Below are positions 36,401 to 44,287 of a stretch of 64,000 nucleotides of DNA, one piece after another; within the stretch, counting starts at the first letter, position 1; every line of letters begins with the position of its first letter. Made by a program: the position numbers and the translations under genes. Location of the stretch: positions 1 through 64,000 of the forward strand of contig NZ_MDZB01000153.1 of NCBI RefSeq assembly GCF_001816145.1. The letters are read 5' to 3'. The DNA comes from Hymenobacter lapidarius. GTDB lineage: Bacteria; Bacteroidota; Bacteroidia; Cytophagales; Hymenobacteraceae. A model generated the notes under the pieces. It ran no database searches and was not told where the DNA came from. It saw only the letters and a program-made list of their open reading frames with translations.

Positions 36401-36885
36401 GAGGTGCCGCCAATGAGCTGCGGCACGCCGTTGGCGCCGGGGAAATAAATCAGGTGCATCTCGGTCAGCTTCGCGAAGCGGCCGTCGAGGTACAGGCTCA
36501 GCACATCGGCCAGGGGCCGGGTGCCGGGGTTGGCACGCAGCTTGGCCAGCTCCTCGTCTTTGCGCCAGGCCCGGATTTGCAGGCGCTGGCTGGCCAGCTT
36601 GCGCTGGTGGTAGTTGAACACCATTTCCCATACGTCCCAGAAATGGCTCACCAGCTGGTGGTACACTGAATCCTGGTGCGCACCGCCCTGGCCCACAAAG
36701 CGCAGGGCCGTTTCCACCAGGTGCATCCGGGCAAAGGGCGACGGGATGGACACCGCCACCTTGGCGGCGCGGCCGCCTTGCGGGTCCATCAGCCGCTCCA
36801 CCTCGTGGGGACCGATTTTACCAGTCGGGCCCCAACCCTCGTGGGTGCTGGAACCGGTATCGTGCAAACGCAGGATTTTAGCCAT
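33478..36885 (-). CDS. Large actin/Hsp70-fold ATPase (motor operon)
   Basis: A 1135-residue protein. The N-terminal 560 residues have no recognised fold. The C-terminal half has actin/Hsp70 ATPase motifs: phosphate-1 at 564-574 (RFAIDFGTTNT), phosphate-2 at 801-811 (AFIDIGGGTTD) and an adenosine motif near 937-947 (YLCFTGRGSLY). It is much longer than DnaK and lacks its substrate domain. SrfB-type virulence-factor proteins have comparable size and an actin-like core, and this may be a distant relative. No membrane segment is seen, so it should act in the cytoplasm. The combination with a tubulin-like gene next to it is unusual. Confidence 0.8.
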   Translation of the reverse strand: MAKILRLHDTGSSTHEGWGPTGKIGPHEVERLMDPQGGRAAKVAVSIPSPFARMHLVETALRFVGQGGAHQDSVYHQLVSHFWDVWEMVFNYHQRKLASQRLQIRAWRKDEELAKLRANPGTRPLADVLSLYLDGRFAKLTEMHLIYFPGANGVPQLIGGTSPLTLFFPAPNVKPLPVQRPQGGGYYFDNQYVALASRETAFRDFVYQQFVGDPALMALAPLVRDTLDRGILQKWAMDGSANLGTFPVLTDASNNQIDVAGVLLRVRSDEGTVRNSDLFIRPSKPGVAGPLPIVLRPGLKAVGKRYFNETMFADSGAIIPASDPRPLKERTLPGPELPYPYLTVNDLLEETLLTVPYEVDETRFYCGNLKIAPGFKPSTWPLLPLKPAYFDYFSAQDLAEHLSLELDPACVRVKLRVPVSGGDFVDFERAYYSNPQGDNVGRLLVTNVALSIFPFVKVADAPQYNDFYKIMLVDANNIDPSMVTKKVDLKFWVDGRPLGETGTGQSATRYERTHKTGQDEGSTYFEVRGTHFDYLEVLNPAPAAGAALIIPRWPEVRQGTKEFRFAIDFGTTNTHVAMQDSPGQEPKPFSFGLTDTPVALLKKSTNEPDRSAYERLYRGIDDDPANFVQIKRWQQYQEREFVPPIIGADSSPYAFPARTATYEAPNYATQELSVLGNINVAFGIITEEQRRPNYHTNLKWDNSLNQASTNRVRAFFQEILLLCRAKAAMNGANLSATQITWFAPLSFSTYQRNLYQREWDTLFHSIFHTTNSMPCMVESTAPYYYLTRRNIVTLGPGENAAFIDIGGGTTDVLLYADRKPVLSTSFRFAGNDLWGDGGAEVRGSKDNGLVRFGVAGVQSAVLSPAARRAREYVLVAEGTDNFGSEDVASFLFNYDQLLGFSERLLRAEHLRVLFYLHFGTLIYHVAQVVAANGQQLPRYLCFTGRGSLYVRLLAAGSNLQPVERLARLIMEKATGQTVPADFRIKLADDPKQTTANGGVLATGQMPQDPPLVRPVGVLPDAENLQADKGEHHLEAAAVTDEIKQAVLANARACLQLLLEDPEVKRLQADLGVKNDPGLVMGTLDRHLGDSFNLYRQQYGEVLRDGDTIPETLFFLPFKNALYELSKVLHDAQPLN

Positions 36886-36916
36886 GTTTTATGTTGAGAG
36901 AGGCGCGGCCGGCGGT

Positions 36917-37069
36917 AACCTCACCCCCGGCCCCTCTCCCGTGGAGAGGGGAGCCGAGAGGAATTTCGGTAGGCGCAAATGACCTCTAAAATTGATTCTA
37001 GTTTATTTTAAGCAAGATTGTGTCTGGCTCCCCTCTCCGCGGGAGAGGGGCTGGGGGTGAGGTGAGGTT
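36917..37069. repeat. Paired palindrome, CCTCACCCC...GGGGTGAGG family
   Basis: Left arm AACCTCACCCCCGGCCCCTC and right arm GGCTGGGGGTGAGG flank shorter inner palindromes (CCTCTCCC-GTGG-AGAGG and its partner). The same kind of element occurs at 38575-38723 and inside purL and purN. It fills the gap between the tubulin-like and actin-like genes. Confidence 0.8.
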
Positions 37070-37075
37070 CCGTGG

Positions 37076-38554
37076 CTACGAATACTGTAGCTTCTTGTCA
37101 AGAATCTCGCCCGTGGCCTCTTCAAAAGCCTTCACCACCCAGCGCAGCGCCTCGTTTTCGGTCGGATTCGACAACGTGGCTTTGCCCACGGCTTTGGTCA
37201 GCTCATCCCGGAAGTAGCCGGGCGTGATGCCTTTGCTGAAAATACCGGTTTCCACCGTTTTATCGGCCACCATTTTGTTGAAGTCCATCTCCTCGGCGCG
37301 GATGGCGGTGTAGCGGCGCTGGTTCACGCCCAGCTCGCGAATCCATTCATTGTAGTCCCCGAAAAAGTCGCTCAGCTCGCGCAGGGCGCGGTTGTTGCGC
37401 AGCTGAGCCGATAGGTTGCCGGCTTCGTAATAGGGCGCTTTGGCGTCGTCCGGCGTGTGCTTGAGGAAGTAGCGGGCGAAGTAATGCAGCTGAATCAGCG
37501 GGCGGGCCACTTCCTGGCGCAGGTCGGGGGGCAGCTGGCCGAAGTCTACTTCCGGGCTGTCGGCTTTCAGGCCAAACTCGTGGTAAAGGGGTTGGTTGGT
37601 GTCAAGCTGGTTGTCGGGCACTTCCATGAAGTGCGGCACCGCGAGGGCGCCCAGCAGCTCCAGTAGGTGCGCTTGGTTGCGCTGCTCGGCGCGGCCGGGG
37701 TGGTTGGCCAGCGGCTGGCCCGGCTGGTCACCGAGGTAGTACATAGCCTCCAGGCCCTGCAGGTTGTCGGCATAGTACGAAAGCGCGGTTTTGGTCTTCG
37801 TGATGAAGGTATTGGAGTCGATGAAGTCCTGGCCGGCGGCTTTTTCGTCCACCGAAGGCTCTTGTAGCTTGAAATATGGCAGCATGACCAGCGCGCCGGC
37901 TTTCATGCGGCGGCGCACTTCGGGGTGGGCCAGCTGCGAGTTACCATCGCGCAGGTTCTTCACCAGCAGCGGGAAACCGGCCGCGCCGGTCCCCCCAAAT
38001 ATCGAGCTGATGAAAAAGGCACGGTCGCCGTCCTGCAGGCTTTGCGCCAGGTAGCGCATTTCCTTGGACTGCACCACGGCGTTCAGCACCACCGAGCCCA
38101 CGTTGGGCGAGCCGCGGAAACCCACGTCCAGATTGGCCGCGAGGCTGTCCTGCGTAAACAGCAAATCGACCAGCCCCTGGCTTTCCACCGAGAGGTCGTT
38201 GTATTTCAGGTAGTCCCGAAACGGCTGGCTGATGCCGCCGAAGTCGTACACGAACGAGTCGCGTAGCTCCTCCGAGCCTCCGGTGTTGAGGTGCGCCAGC
38301 GTGTTCATGGGCTGGCTGAAGAAGCCCTCCTTCTCCTTTTGGCCATCGCCGTACAGGGCCTCGTGAATGCGGGCGTAGCGCTTGAGCAGGGCCACGGTGC
38401 GGGTCACGTCGCCATTTTGGGTATCTGGGTCGATGAGCACGGGCACCACTTGGTCGCAATGGGGAATGCGCACGCCCGAAGCGAGCAGCATGGTGAGCGA
38501 GCGCAGCACGCGGGCTCCGGTGCCGCCCACGGCAAAGATGAAGAGTTTAGGCAT
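37076..38554 (-). CDS. Tubulin-like GTPase (Tubulin_2-type) of the motor operon
   Basis: A 492-residue protein with features of the tubulin/FtsZ superfamily. It starts with KLFIFAVGGTGARVLRSL (residues 3-20), the nucleotide-binding strand-loop, followed by VVPVLIDPDTQNGD. The tubulin signature loop is at 187-193 (GGTGAAG, where FtsZ has GGGTGTG), in FFISSIFGGTGAAGFPLL. A helical C-terminal half follows. It is neither FtsZ nor a plasmid TubZ. Polymerisation is not certain. It lies between the 3-TM gene and the actin-like ATPase, so the operon encodes two cytoskeletal-type NTPases. Confidence 0.8.
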   Translation of the reverse strand: MPKLFIFAVGGTGARVLRSLTMLLASGVRIPHCDQVVPVLIDPDTQNGDVTRTVALLKRYARIHEALYGDGQKEKEGFFSQPMNTLAHLNTGGSEELRDSFVYDFGGISQPFRDYLKYNDLSVESQGLVDLLFTQDSLAANLDVGFRGSPNVGSVVLNAVVQSKEMRYLAQSLQDGDRAFFISSIFGGTGAAGFPLLVKNLRDGNSQLAHPEVRRRMKAGALVMLPYFKLQEPSVDEKAAGQDFIDSNTFITKTKTALSYYADNLQGLEAMYYLGDQPGQPLANHPGRAEQRNQAHLLELLGALAVPHFMEVPDNQLDTNQPLYHEFGLKADSPEVDFGQLPPDLRQEVARPLIQLHYFARYFLKHTPDDAKAPYYEAGNLSAQLRNNRALRELSDFFGDYNEWIRELGVNQRRYTAIRAEEMDFNKMVADKTVETGIFSKGITPGYFRDELTKAVGKATLSNPTENEALRWVVKAFEEATGEILDKKLQYS

Positions 38555-38574
38555 TTGTTTGTTTCTAACGTGAG

Positions 38575-38723
38575 AACCTCACCCCCGACCCCTCTCCAAA
38601 AAAGAGGGGAGCCTCAGCAGCATGGTTGTTTCTGTTGATAATTTCAAAATCACCACCCAAAAAGCATCAGGCTCCCCTCTCTTTTGGAGAGGGGCCGGGG
38701 CCGTGCCCGGCAGGGGTGAGGTT
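38575..38723. repeat. Paired palindrome, CCTCACCCC family, second copy
   Basis: AACCTCACCCCCGACCCCTC and its near-complement ending GGGGTGAGGTT surround internal arms CTCTCC/GGAGAG. It lies between the 3-TM gene and the tubulin-like gene of the operon. Confidence 0.8.
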
Positions 38724-38728
38724 TCGTC

Positions 38729-39139
38729 TTAAAGAGGGCCCACAAACGGGGTAGTGCGGGCGTAGGTGCTCCAGCGCTTGAGTAGCACTGAGAACAACAG
38801 GAACCACAGCGCGGCCACCAGCAAGTTTACCACCATGAAATACCCGAGGTAGCTGCTGCCTTCGGCGCCGTGGCTTTTGCTGAGCGTGTTGGCCAGCAGC
38901 GTGCCCAGGCCCGCGGCCAGAGCCAGCGTCAGTACCCAGTGCGTGGTGCGGAACATGCCCGTGCGCAGGGCCGAATTGAATAGATAATAGAAAGCCAGCA
39001 CCAGCAGGAGGGCCACGCCAAGCGTGCTCCACCCAACCAGCGAAAACAGGTCGGTTTTATACAAGCCGAAGTCGGCCGGGCGCTGGCTTTGAAAGATGGA
39101 AATCAGGGCCGAGTACAGGCTAGTGAAGAAGGTTTGCAT
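38729..39139 (-). CDS. Three-helix membrane protein of the motor operon
   Basis: A 136-residue protein with three transmembrane helices at about 32-52 (LVGWSTLGVALLLVLAFYYL), 66-85 (THWVLTLALAAGLGTLLAN) and 98-120 (YLGYFMVVNLLVAALWFLLF). It is not recognised. The start ATG lies 15 bp after the upstream lipoprotein stop, so it belongs to the operon. Charged residues are few, which suggests a structural or scaffold role in the membrane. Confidence 0.7.
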   Translation of the reverse strand: MQTFFTSLYSALISIFQSQRPADFGLYKTDLFSLVGWSTLGVALLLVLAFYYLFNSALRTGMFRTTHWVLTLALAAGLGTLLANTLSKSHGAEGSSYLGYFMVVNLLVAALWFLLFSVLLKRWSTYARTTPFVGPL

Positions 39140-39154
39140 AGAAAAGCAAGCAGG

Positions 39155-40492
39155 TTATTTGTCGTTTTTGAGGGGAAGCTGAACCGTGAATACGGCCGGT
39201 AGCGGGCTTGGGTACGATTGCCGCACGCCGGTCAGAATCTGGTCGAGGCCAAACGTGCGCGGGGCCGGGGTATTGTCGTTGGTGGTCGACCAGGCCGCTA
39301 CCCATTCCGGCGTTTCCGGGGCGGGCAGGGCCAGGCTGAGGGTAGCCGTGGGAGCGGCCAGCTTGCTCACCCGCAGGCGCATTACGTGGGTGTAGGGCGC
39401 CAACACCGGCTGGCCGCTTTGCTCGTCGTCGGTGAGCAGGCGCACCGAGTTCGGCAGCAGGGCAGCCTGGCCGTTGGGCAGGCGCACCTGCATATGTTGG
39501 GCCAAAAACGCTGGTTTCTGCCACGCCGCGGGCAATTCCCCTAAATTTATACCAACCGAAAAGTCCACCGGGTCGTCGGAAGGGTTCAGGGTCAGGCCGT
39601 TGTTTTCAGCATACACGGTGCCCCCGCTCGGCTTTAATTTGGGGTCCGTGAGCTTGGTGAGCAGGGGCACGAAGACGGGCGTGCTCGTTTTCAACCCAAA
39701 AAACGCCTGCTGGGCCGGGGCATTTTTGAATACCTCGGCCGTGTAGCGCGCCACCAGCGCGGGCGGCCCAATTACCCACACGTAGTACGGCACTTTCTCG
39801 CCATCGAGCGTGCGCTTGGTCGCGGGCGTTTTCACGGCCGGGTGGTAGGTGCCGTAGAAGCGCGACGTTTCGCCGAAAACGGCCACGGCCAGCTGCTTCT
39901 GGCTCACGGGCGCAATAGAGGTGCGAATCAGGTTCGGCAGCTGCGAGAAATCGGACTTGCGCGCCGGCCCATAGATAAAGTCAGAAATCACCACGCTCAC
40001 CTGCTGCGTGGCCTGTGGCATATTGAGGATGCCTTCGAGCATCTGCGGCAGCTCCGTGCCCAGGGCGGCCTGGTTCACTTCGCCCTGCACCACGTCGCGC
40101 AGCTGCTGAAAGGGCACCGCGCGGGGCGCCGCGTTTTCGCAGAGATAATATTTACGGTCGGCAATGGCCCCGCTCACCTGGGTTTCGGTAATGAGCGCGC
40201 CAATGCGCTGCTGGAACTCGGTGGCCGGCTTGCTTGCGCCGCCGCGGGGCACAAAGCCTTTCATGCCCCCCGAATATTCCAGAAAAACATTAACCCGGAG
40301 CGGCGCGGCTTCAGTCGCAGCCGGCGCGGTAGCGGCGGGCTTCCTGCTTTTGCCAGGGCTACCCGACTTGGTATCGGCGGGCTCTTCGGAGCCGCAGCTG
40401 CTCAGAAGCAGCGCTCCGAGGAGCCCGCCGACAAAACCCAAACGATGAGAAAACCGCCGCACACGCGGCCCCACGGAAACAAATGATGGCAT
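39155..40492 (-). CDS. Lipoprotein with vWA-like domain (motor operon)
   Basis: About 445 residues with a lipoprotein signal ending LLGALLLSSC (Cys33 lipidated). The main domain resembles von Willebrand factor A: LRVNVFLEYSGGMKGF carries E72-x-S74-G-G-M where the metal site DxSGSM is usual. The strand VSVVISDFIYG follows about 120 residues later. The C-terminal 200 residues are beta-rich. The degenerate metal site may not bind Mg2+. It would sit on the periplasmic or outer face, where it could meet a ligand. It is the first gene of the seven-gene operon. I chose the ATG at 40492; an in-frame ATG at 40531 is possible. Confidence 0.7.
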   Translation of the reverse strand: MPSFVSVGPRVRRFSHRLGFVGGLLGALLLSSCGSEEPADTKSGSPGKSRKPAATAPAATEAAPLRVNVFLEYSGGMKGFVPRGGASKPATEFQQRIGALITETQVSGAIADRKYYLCENAAPRAVPFQQLRDVVQGEVNQAALGTELPQMLEGILNMPQATQQVSVVISDFIYGPARKSDFSQLPNLIRTSIAPVSQKQLAVAVFGETSRFYGTYHPAVKTPATKRTLDGEKVPYYVWVIGPPALVARYTAEVFKNAPAQQAFFGLKTSTPVFVPLLTKLTDPKLKPSGGTVYAENNGLTLNPSDDPVDFSVGINLGELPAAWQKPAFLAQHMQVRLPNGQAALLPNSVRLLTDDEQSGQPVLAPYTHVMRLRVSKLAAPTATLSLALPAPETPEWVAAWSTTNDNTPAPRTFGLDQILTGVRQSYPSPLPAVFTVQLPLKNDK

Positions 40493-41022
40493 AAGCAGAG
40501 AAAACGAGGTTTTGGGCCGAAGTATAGGCATTACGCAGCCGATGGCCGCCCGGCCGAAATCCGTCGGGCTTACAACGTGTCAGAGGCAGGTGTTGGTACA
40601 TGCCCTTCTGCAAACCTACATGTTCCCGTAAGGGCTGGGCAGGTGGCACCCTGTTTTATGCTTCTGGCAATGCCCGCCAACTGGCCGCGGCGATTGCTGT
40701 CCGGTAGTAGCTCCCGTCACCGGAAATATTATATCCTGCAAGCGGCACTTCCGGTTTTTTGGGTGGCGCTCACTTTTTAAACTCAACCAGTGTACCTGCT
40801 AAAAGCTGATTTTGAATTAATGACAGCGAAGTCCGCGAAGCCATGCACCAGAGCTGCGAGCGGTACGTCGCTCCATTACCACGCGCAGCTTACGCATAGC
40901 TTAGCCACCTCATATTAATATATTTGCCGAACAACGGTAACGTTCTACGTACTAATATTGCCAGCTCACCGAGTTCTGGATAGTTATTCGGACGCGCGTT
41001 GCTATATGTATTGATTGAAGAT
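40493..41022. other. Divergent intergenic region upstream of the motor operon
   Basis: 530 bp between the lipoprotein gene and the STAS-like gene. It must hold the promoter of the seven-gene operon, but I found no clear TAnnTTTG element. The right half is AT-rich. No gene or repeat was recognised. Confidence 0.4.
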
Positions 41023-41457
41023 ATGCGTGTTATTGCTGCCCGACCCGAGTACCAGATTACTGTTGAATACGAGAAAAACCGGCTGTTCTACCAAAACTTT
41101 GGGCAGATGCAGCAGGCCGTTTCCCTGCCTGACTACCTGGAAGACTGGACGAGGGCACTATCTGAAGTACGTCCGGGGTTTAGCATTCTCAGCGACATGC
41201 AGGTGGTGAACCAGTGCAACCAGGCCCTGCTAACCATTTTCCAGGCCGTGGAACAGATGATAGTGGCGCGCGGGGTGAGCATGGTAGCCGAGGTGCACGT
41301 GCCCGGCTTGTCTACCCGCCGCGGCTGCGACGGGGTGACCACGGCCCAGGCCATGCCCGTGCGCCACTTCCTGACCGTGTGGGAGGCGGTGCAGTTCCTG
41401 GACGACGTGGGCGTGGAGCCCGCGCTGGTGCCCGTGCACGCCGCCGTGCTACGCTAG
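41023..41457 (+). CDS. STAS/SpoIIAA-like small protein
   Basis: A 144-residue protein starting MRVIAARPEYQITVEYEKNR. The strand-helix pattern, with LPDYLEDWTRALSEVRPGFS, ILSDMQVVNQ and a closing VWEAVQFLDDVGV, is that of single-domain STAS-like proteins frequent in Cytophagales. No clear phosphorylatable Ser motif is seen. I chose the ATG at 41023; a TTG at 40999 would add eight residues. The function is unknown. It is divergent from the motor operon and does not belong to it. Confidence 0.55.
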   Translation: MRVIAARPEYQITVEYEKNRLFYQNFGQMQQAVSLPDYLEDWTRALSEVRPGFSILSDMQVVNQCNQALLTIFQAVEQMIVARGVSMVAEVHVPGLSTRRGCDGVTTAQAMPVRHFLTVWEAVQFLDDVGVEPALVPVHAAVLR

Positions 41458-41614
41458 CCCAATATTGGGTAGCAGCCAACGATTTGGGCGCCGCGATTGT
41501 TACTACCCGGGACGTCGTTGGCGGCCCCGGTTGCGGACCGTACCTTTGCCGAACAGCTCCTCAAAGGGTGCGGCCGCTTTTCACTCGGCGCCTCGTCAGG
41601 CACTATTTGCTATT

Positions 41615-42630
41615 ATGCCCAATACTATTTCCACCGACATCTGCATCGTCGGGGCCGGCCCGGTCGGCTTATTTGCCGTTTTCGAAGCCGGTTTGCTCAA
41701 GCTTCGCTGCCACGTAGTAGATGCCCTGCCCCAGCCCGGCGGCCAGCTCTCCGAAATCTATCCCAAGAAGCCGATTTACGACATTCCGGGCTTTCCTGAG
41801 ATTCTGGCCGGCGACCTGGTCGATAACCTCATGAAGCAGATTGAGCCCTTCCACCCCACCTTCACGCTGGGCGAGCGGGTGGAGCGGTTTGCTAAGCTCG
41901 ACGACGGCTCGTTTCAGCTTTACACCACCGACGGCACCGAAATTCACTGCAAGGCCGTGGCCATTGCCGGCGGCTTGGGTTCGTTTGAGCCGCGCAAGCC
42001 GGCCGTGGAAAACCTCGAGCAGTTTGAGGGCGGCAAAGGCGTGCACTACATGGTGCGCGACCCCGAGTATTTCCGCGACCAGAAAATCGTCATCGCCGGC
42101 GGCGGCGACTCTGCCCTGGACTGGACCAATTTCCTGGCCAATGTAGCGGCCGATGTGACCCTGGTGCACCGCGGCACCACTTTCCGCGCGCCGCCGACTC
42201 GGCCGAGAAAGTGAAAACGCTGGCCGACGCCGGCAAAATCAAGCTGGTGCTCAGCTCCAACGTGACGCACCTGCACGGCAACGGCAAGCTGGCCGAAGTG
42301 ACCATTACCGGCAACGACGGCACCGCCGAAACCGTGCCGCTCGACCACTTCATTCCGCTGTTCGGCCTCACGCCCAAGCTCGGCCCCATCGGCGAGTGGG
42401 GCCTCGAGCTCACCGACGACGCCATTGTGGTCGACACCGTGGATTACAGCACCTCGCTGCCCGGCGTGTTTGCTATTGGTGACATCAACACCTACCCCGG
42501 CAAGCTGAAGCTCATTCTCTGCGGTTTCCACGAGGCCGCGCTCATGTGCCAGGGCGCGTTCAAATACATTTACCCCGACAAAAAATACACCCTCAAATAC
42601 ACGACGGTAAACGGGGCTCCCTCTATGTGA
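41615..42630 (+). pseudogene. Ferredoxin-NADP+ reductase, TrxR-like type, frameshifted
   Basis: Two frames give one flavoprotein of about 338 residues, the normal length of thioredoxin-reductase-like ferredoxin-NADP reductases. The first contains CIVGAGPVGLFAVFEAG (FAD), PQPGGQLSEIYPKKPIYDIPG and VIAGGGDSALDWTNFL (NADPH). It ends prematurely after TLVHRGTTFRA. The second continues KTLADAGKIKLVL and ends GVFAIGDINTYPGKLKLI. One base is missing near 42190, where GCGGCCGCC would be expected. No CxxC redox motif is present, which excludes thioredoxin reductase. It is followed by a ferredoxin gene, its natural partner. The shift may be a real mutation or a sequencing error. Confidence 0.85.
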
Positions 42631-42633
42631 GGC

Positions 42634-42735
42634 GGTGAAATGGTAAAATGGTGAGTTTGACGTTCCAGCCGCGCTACCTGCGCAGACGGAACATCAAACT
42701 CACTGCCTTGCCATTTCACCATTTCACCATTTCAC
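42634..42735. repeat. Paired palindrome with GTGAAATGGTAAAATGGTGA arm
   Basis: The left arm GGTGAAATGGTAAAATGGTG continues with AGTTTGACGTTCC, and the right arm GGAACATCAAACTCAC continues to CCATTTCACC. It fills the gap between the reductase and the ferredoxin gene. Confidence 0.75.
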
Positions 42736-42739
42736 TTTT

Positions 42740-43063
42740 ATGGAAGAAGATATCCGCATCTACGTCGAGGAAGCGCCAGGCCAACGCACGGAGCTCATCG
42801 GCCCCACCGATATGGGCCTGAGCTTGATGGAGCTGCTAAAAGCCAGCGGCTATAACATCATGGCCACCTGCGGCGGCATGGCGCTGTGCGCCACTTGCCA
42901 CGTAGAAGTGCTGGCCGGCCCAGCCCTCCCGGAGCCCAGCGACGACGAACTGGACATGCTCGAAACCCTACCCGTGGTGCACTTGGGCAGCCGCCTGAGC
43001 TGCCAGATTCGCCTCACGCCCCGCACCGACGGGCTGGTGGTGCGCCTGGCTCCCGGAGCGTAG
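42740..43063 (+). CDS. 2Fe-2S ferredoxin
   Basis: A 107-residue adrenodoxin-type ferredoxin. The cluster Cys pattern is CGGMALCATC (C-x5-C-x2-C) followed, about 36 residues later, by the fourth Cys in GSRLSCQIRL. Such proteins donate electrons to P450s or Fe-S assembly and receive them from a ferredoxin reductase, encoded just upstream here. The ATG at 42740 directly follows a palindromic repeat. A strong terminator follows. Confidence 0.9.
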   Translation: MEEDIRIYVEEAPGQRTELIGPTDMGLSLMELLKASGYNIMATCGGMALCATCHVEVLAGPALPEPSDDELDMLETLPVVHLGSRLSCQIRLTPRTDGLVVRLAPGA

Positions 43064-43135
43064 GCCCAAACCAGAGTCCGTTGGTTGCTGTTTTTGTTGC
43101 GGCGCACACCCGGACGCCGTAACGCAGAAACCCTA

Positions 43136-43172
43136 AAAAAAGCCCTCATCTGCGCAGATGAGGGCTTTTCAT
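43136..43172. terminator. Bidirectional terminator
   Basis: Perfect palindrome AGCCCTCATCTGC/GCAGATGAGGGCT with an A-run before and TTTTC after. It lies between the convergent ferredoxin gene and the gene at 43194. Confidence 0.85.
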
Positions 43173-43193
43173 GTGGTTAGTATGCCAACCAAC

Positions 43194-44126
43194 TTATTTC
43201 TTCATGTCAGCCGGGGTGGTTGATGCGGCTGCCGGTGTACTGGCCGGAACCGCATCAGCAGTGGCATTGGCATTGGGTGCAAAGTTGAAAATTTCCAGCA
43301 CCACGCGCCAGCCGGCCACGGCCTCGCGGCGCCAGATGCGCAGGTAAGTGCCGTTCTCTTCGGGGCGCTTGGCGGTGCCGGGGCGGCGCAGGGTGCCCAC
43401 CACATAGCCCAGGTCGCCGGCAGCAGCCAGGTAGCCATCCACGACCACGAACAGGTAGCCGCCGTCCAGGTTTTTCATGTTGGCGGCGGCCGCAGCTCCC
43501 TGCATCATGCTCAGGCCGGGGCGGTACAGGCGGGCCTCGGAGCTGAGGTACTGCTGGTAAGTAGCACCGGGCTTGAGCAGCTCGGCCGCGGCAAACTTCC
43601 GGTCAACTTCTAGCACAATATTCGAGGGGGCGGTGCTGGGCACTGCGGCGGCCGGCAGCAGGCGCGGCTGCGGCACGTTGGCGGTTTTGGCCGGGGCGGT
43701 ACCCACGCGCTCAATGCCCATGTCCACCACCACTTTCAGCTTGCTGTCGGGCTGCTTGCGCCACACGGTCACGTACTCGCCGGTGGTTTGCGGCTTGTCG
43801 TCTTGGAAGGAAGTCCAGGGGCCGGTGGTATAGCCCAAGTCGCCGGATTGGGCGGCACCGGCCAGCACAGGGTACCGGGCCAGCGTGCTGCCGGACTGGG
43901 CCGGGCGGCTTTTCCACACTTCCTGGGCATTGGCCCACTTGCCCTGCTCGGCTACGAGGGCCGTGGGCGCGGCGTGGGCTAGAAACGCGGCCTTGGTGCT
44001 GGCCTGCGCGGCCGTGGCAATAAACGCCGTTTCGGCAGCTACCACGGCATCGTGTGCCGACTGCGCGTGTGACGTAACCGGTAATGCGAGGGCGAGGGCC
44101 AGCCCGATAGTCAATTGATTCTTCAT
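43194..44126 (-). CDS. Exported protein with two SnoaL/NTF2-like domains
   Basis: A 310-residue secreted protein. A signal peptide (TIGLALALALPVTSHAQS) is followed by two homologous domains of the NTF2/DUF4440 type. The first contains GDLGYTTGPWTSFQDDKP and GEYVTVWRKQPDSKLKVVVD; the second contains GDLGYVVGTLRRPG and GTYLRIWRREAVAGWRVVLE. A short Ala/Thr-rich tail follows. These cone-shaped domains often bind small ligands, but the function here is unknown. I chose the ATG at 44126 as the start of the signal peptide; the frame is open to 44210. A TATCTTCG-type -7 sequence is near 44156-44163. Confidence 0.78.
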   Translation of the reverse strand: MKNQLTIGLALALALPVTSHAQSAHDAVVAAETAFIATAAQASTKAAFLAHAAPTALVAEQGKWANAQEVWKSRPAQSGSTLARYPVLAGAAQSGDLGYTTGPWTSFQDDKPQTTGEYVTVWRKQPDSKLKVVVDMGIERVGTAPAKTANVPQPRLLPAAAVPSTAPSNIVLEVDRKFAAAELLKPGATYQQYLSSEARLYRPGLSMMQGAAAAANMKNLDGGYLFVVVDGYLAAAGDLGYVVGTLRRPGTAKRPEENGTYLRIWRREAVAGWRVVLEIFNFAPNANATADAVPASTPAAASTTPADMKK

Positions 44127-44287
44127 AGGATACAATCGTAGCAGTCTTTCTATAGCGAAGATACGATTTCCGGGATAATCATAATTTCGACTTGCCTCAG
44201 GTTTGCGCATTCTTGCCGTTCTTGCGCCTGCATTGCAGCGACAGGGCCGCTTTTTCCCCCTTCTGGCATCCGCTTATTCTTGTTTTT

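Noticed and set aside
33910..36669. A 919-codon plus-strand open frame opposite the actin-like gene
   Set aside because: It is an antisense shadow of a GC-rich gene. Its translation is His/Gln/Val-rich low-complexity without domains, whereas the minus strand has clear ATPase motifs.
36917..38723. CRISPR-like repeats in the motor operon
   Set aside because: The repeats are two long inverted copies around a short spacer, not direct repeats with regular spacers.
40577..40780. Short frame upstream of the STAS-like gene
   Set aside because: No start context, composition or similarity supports it.
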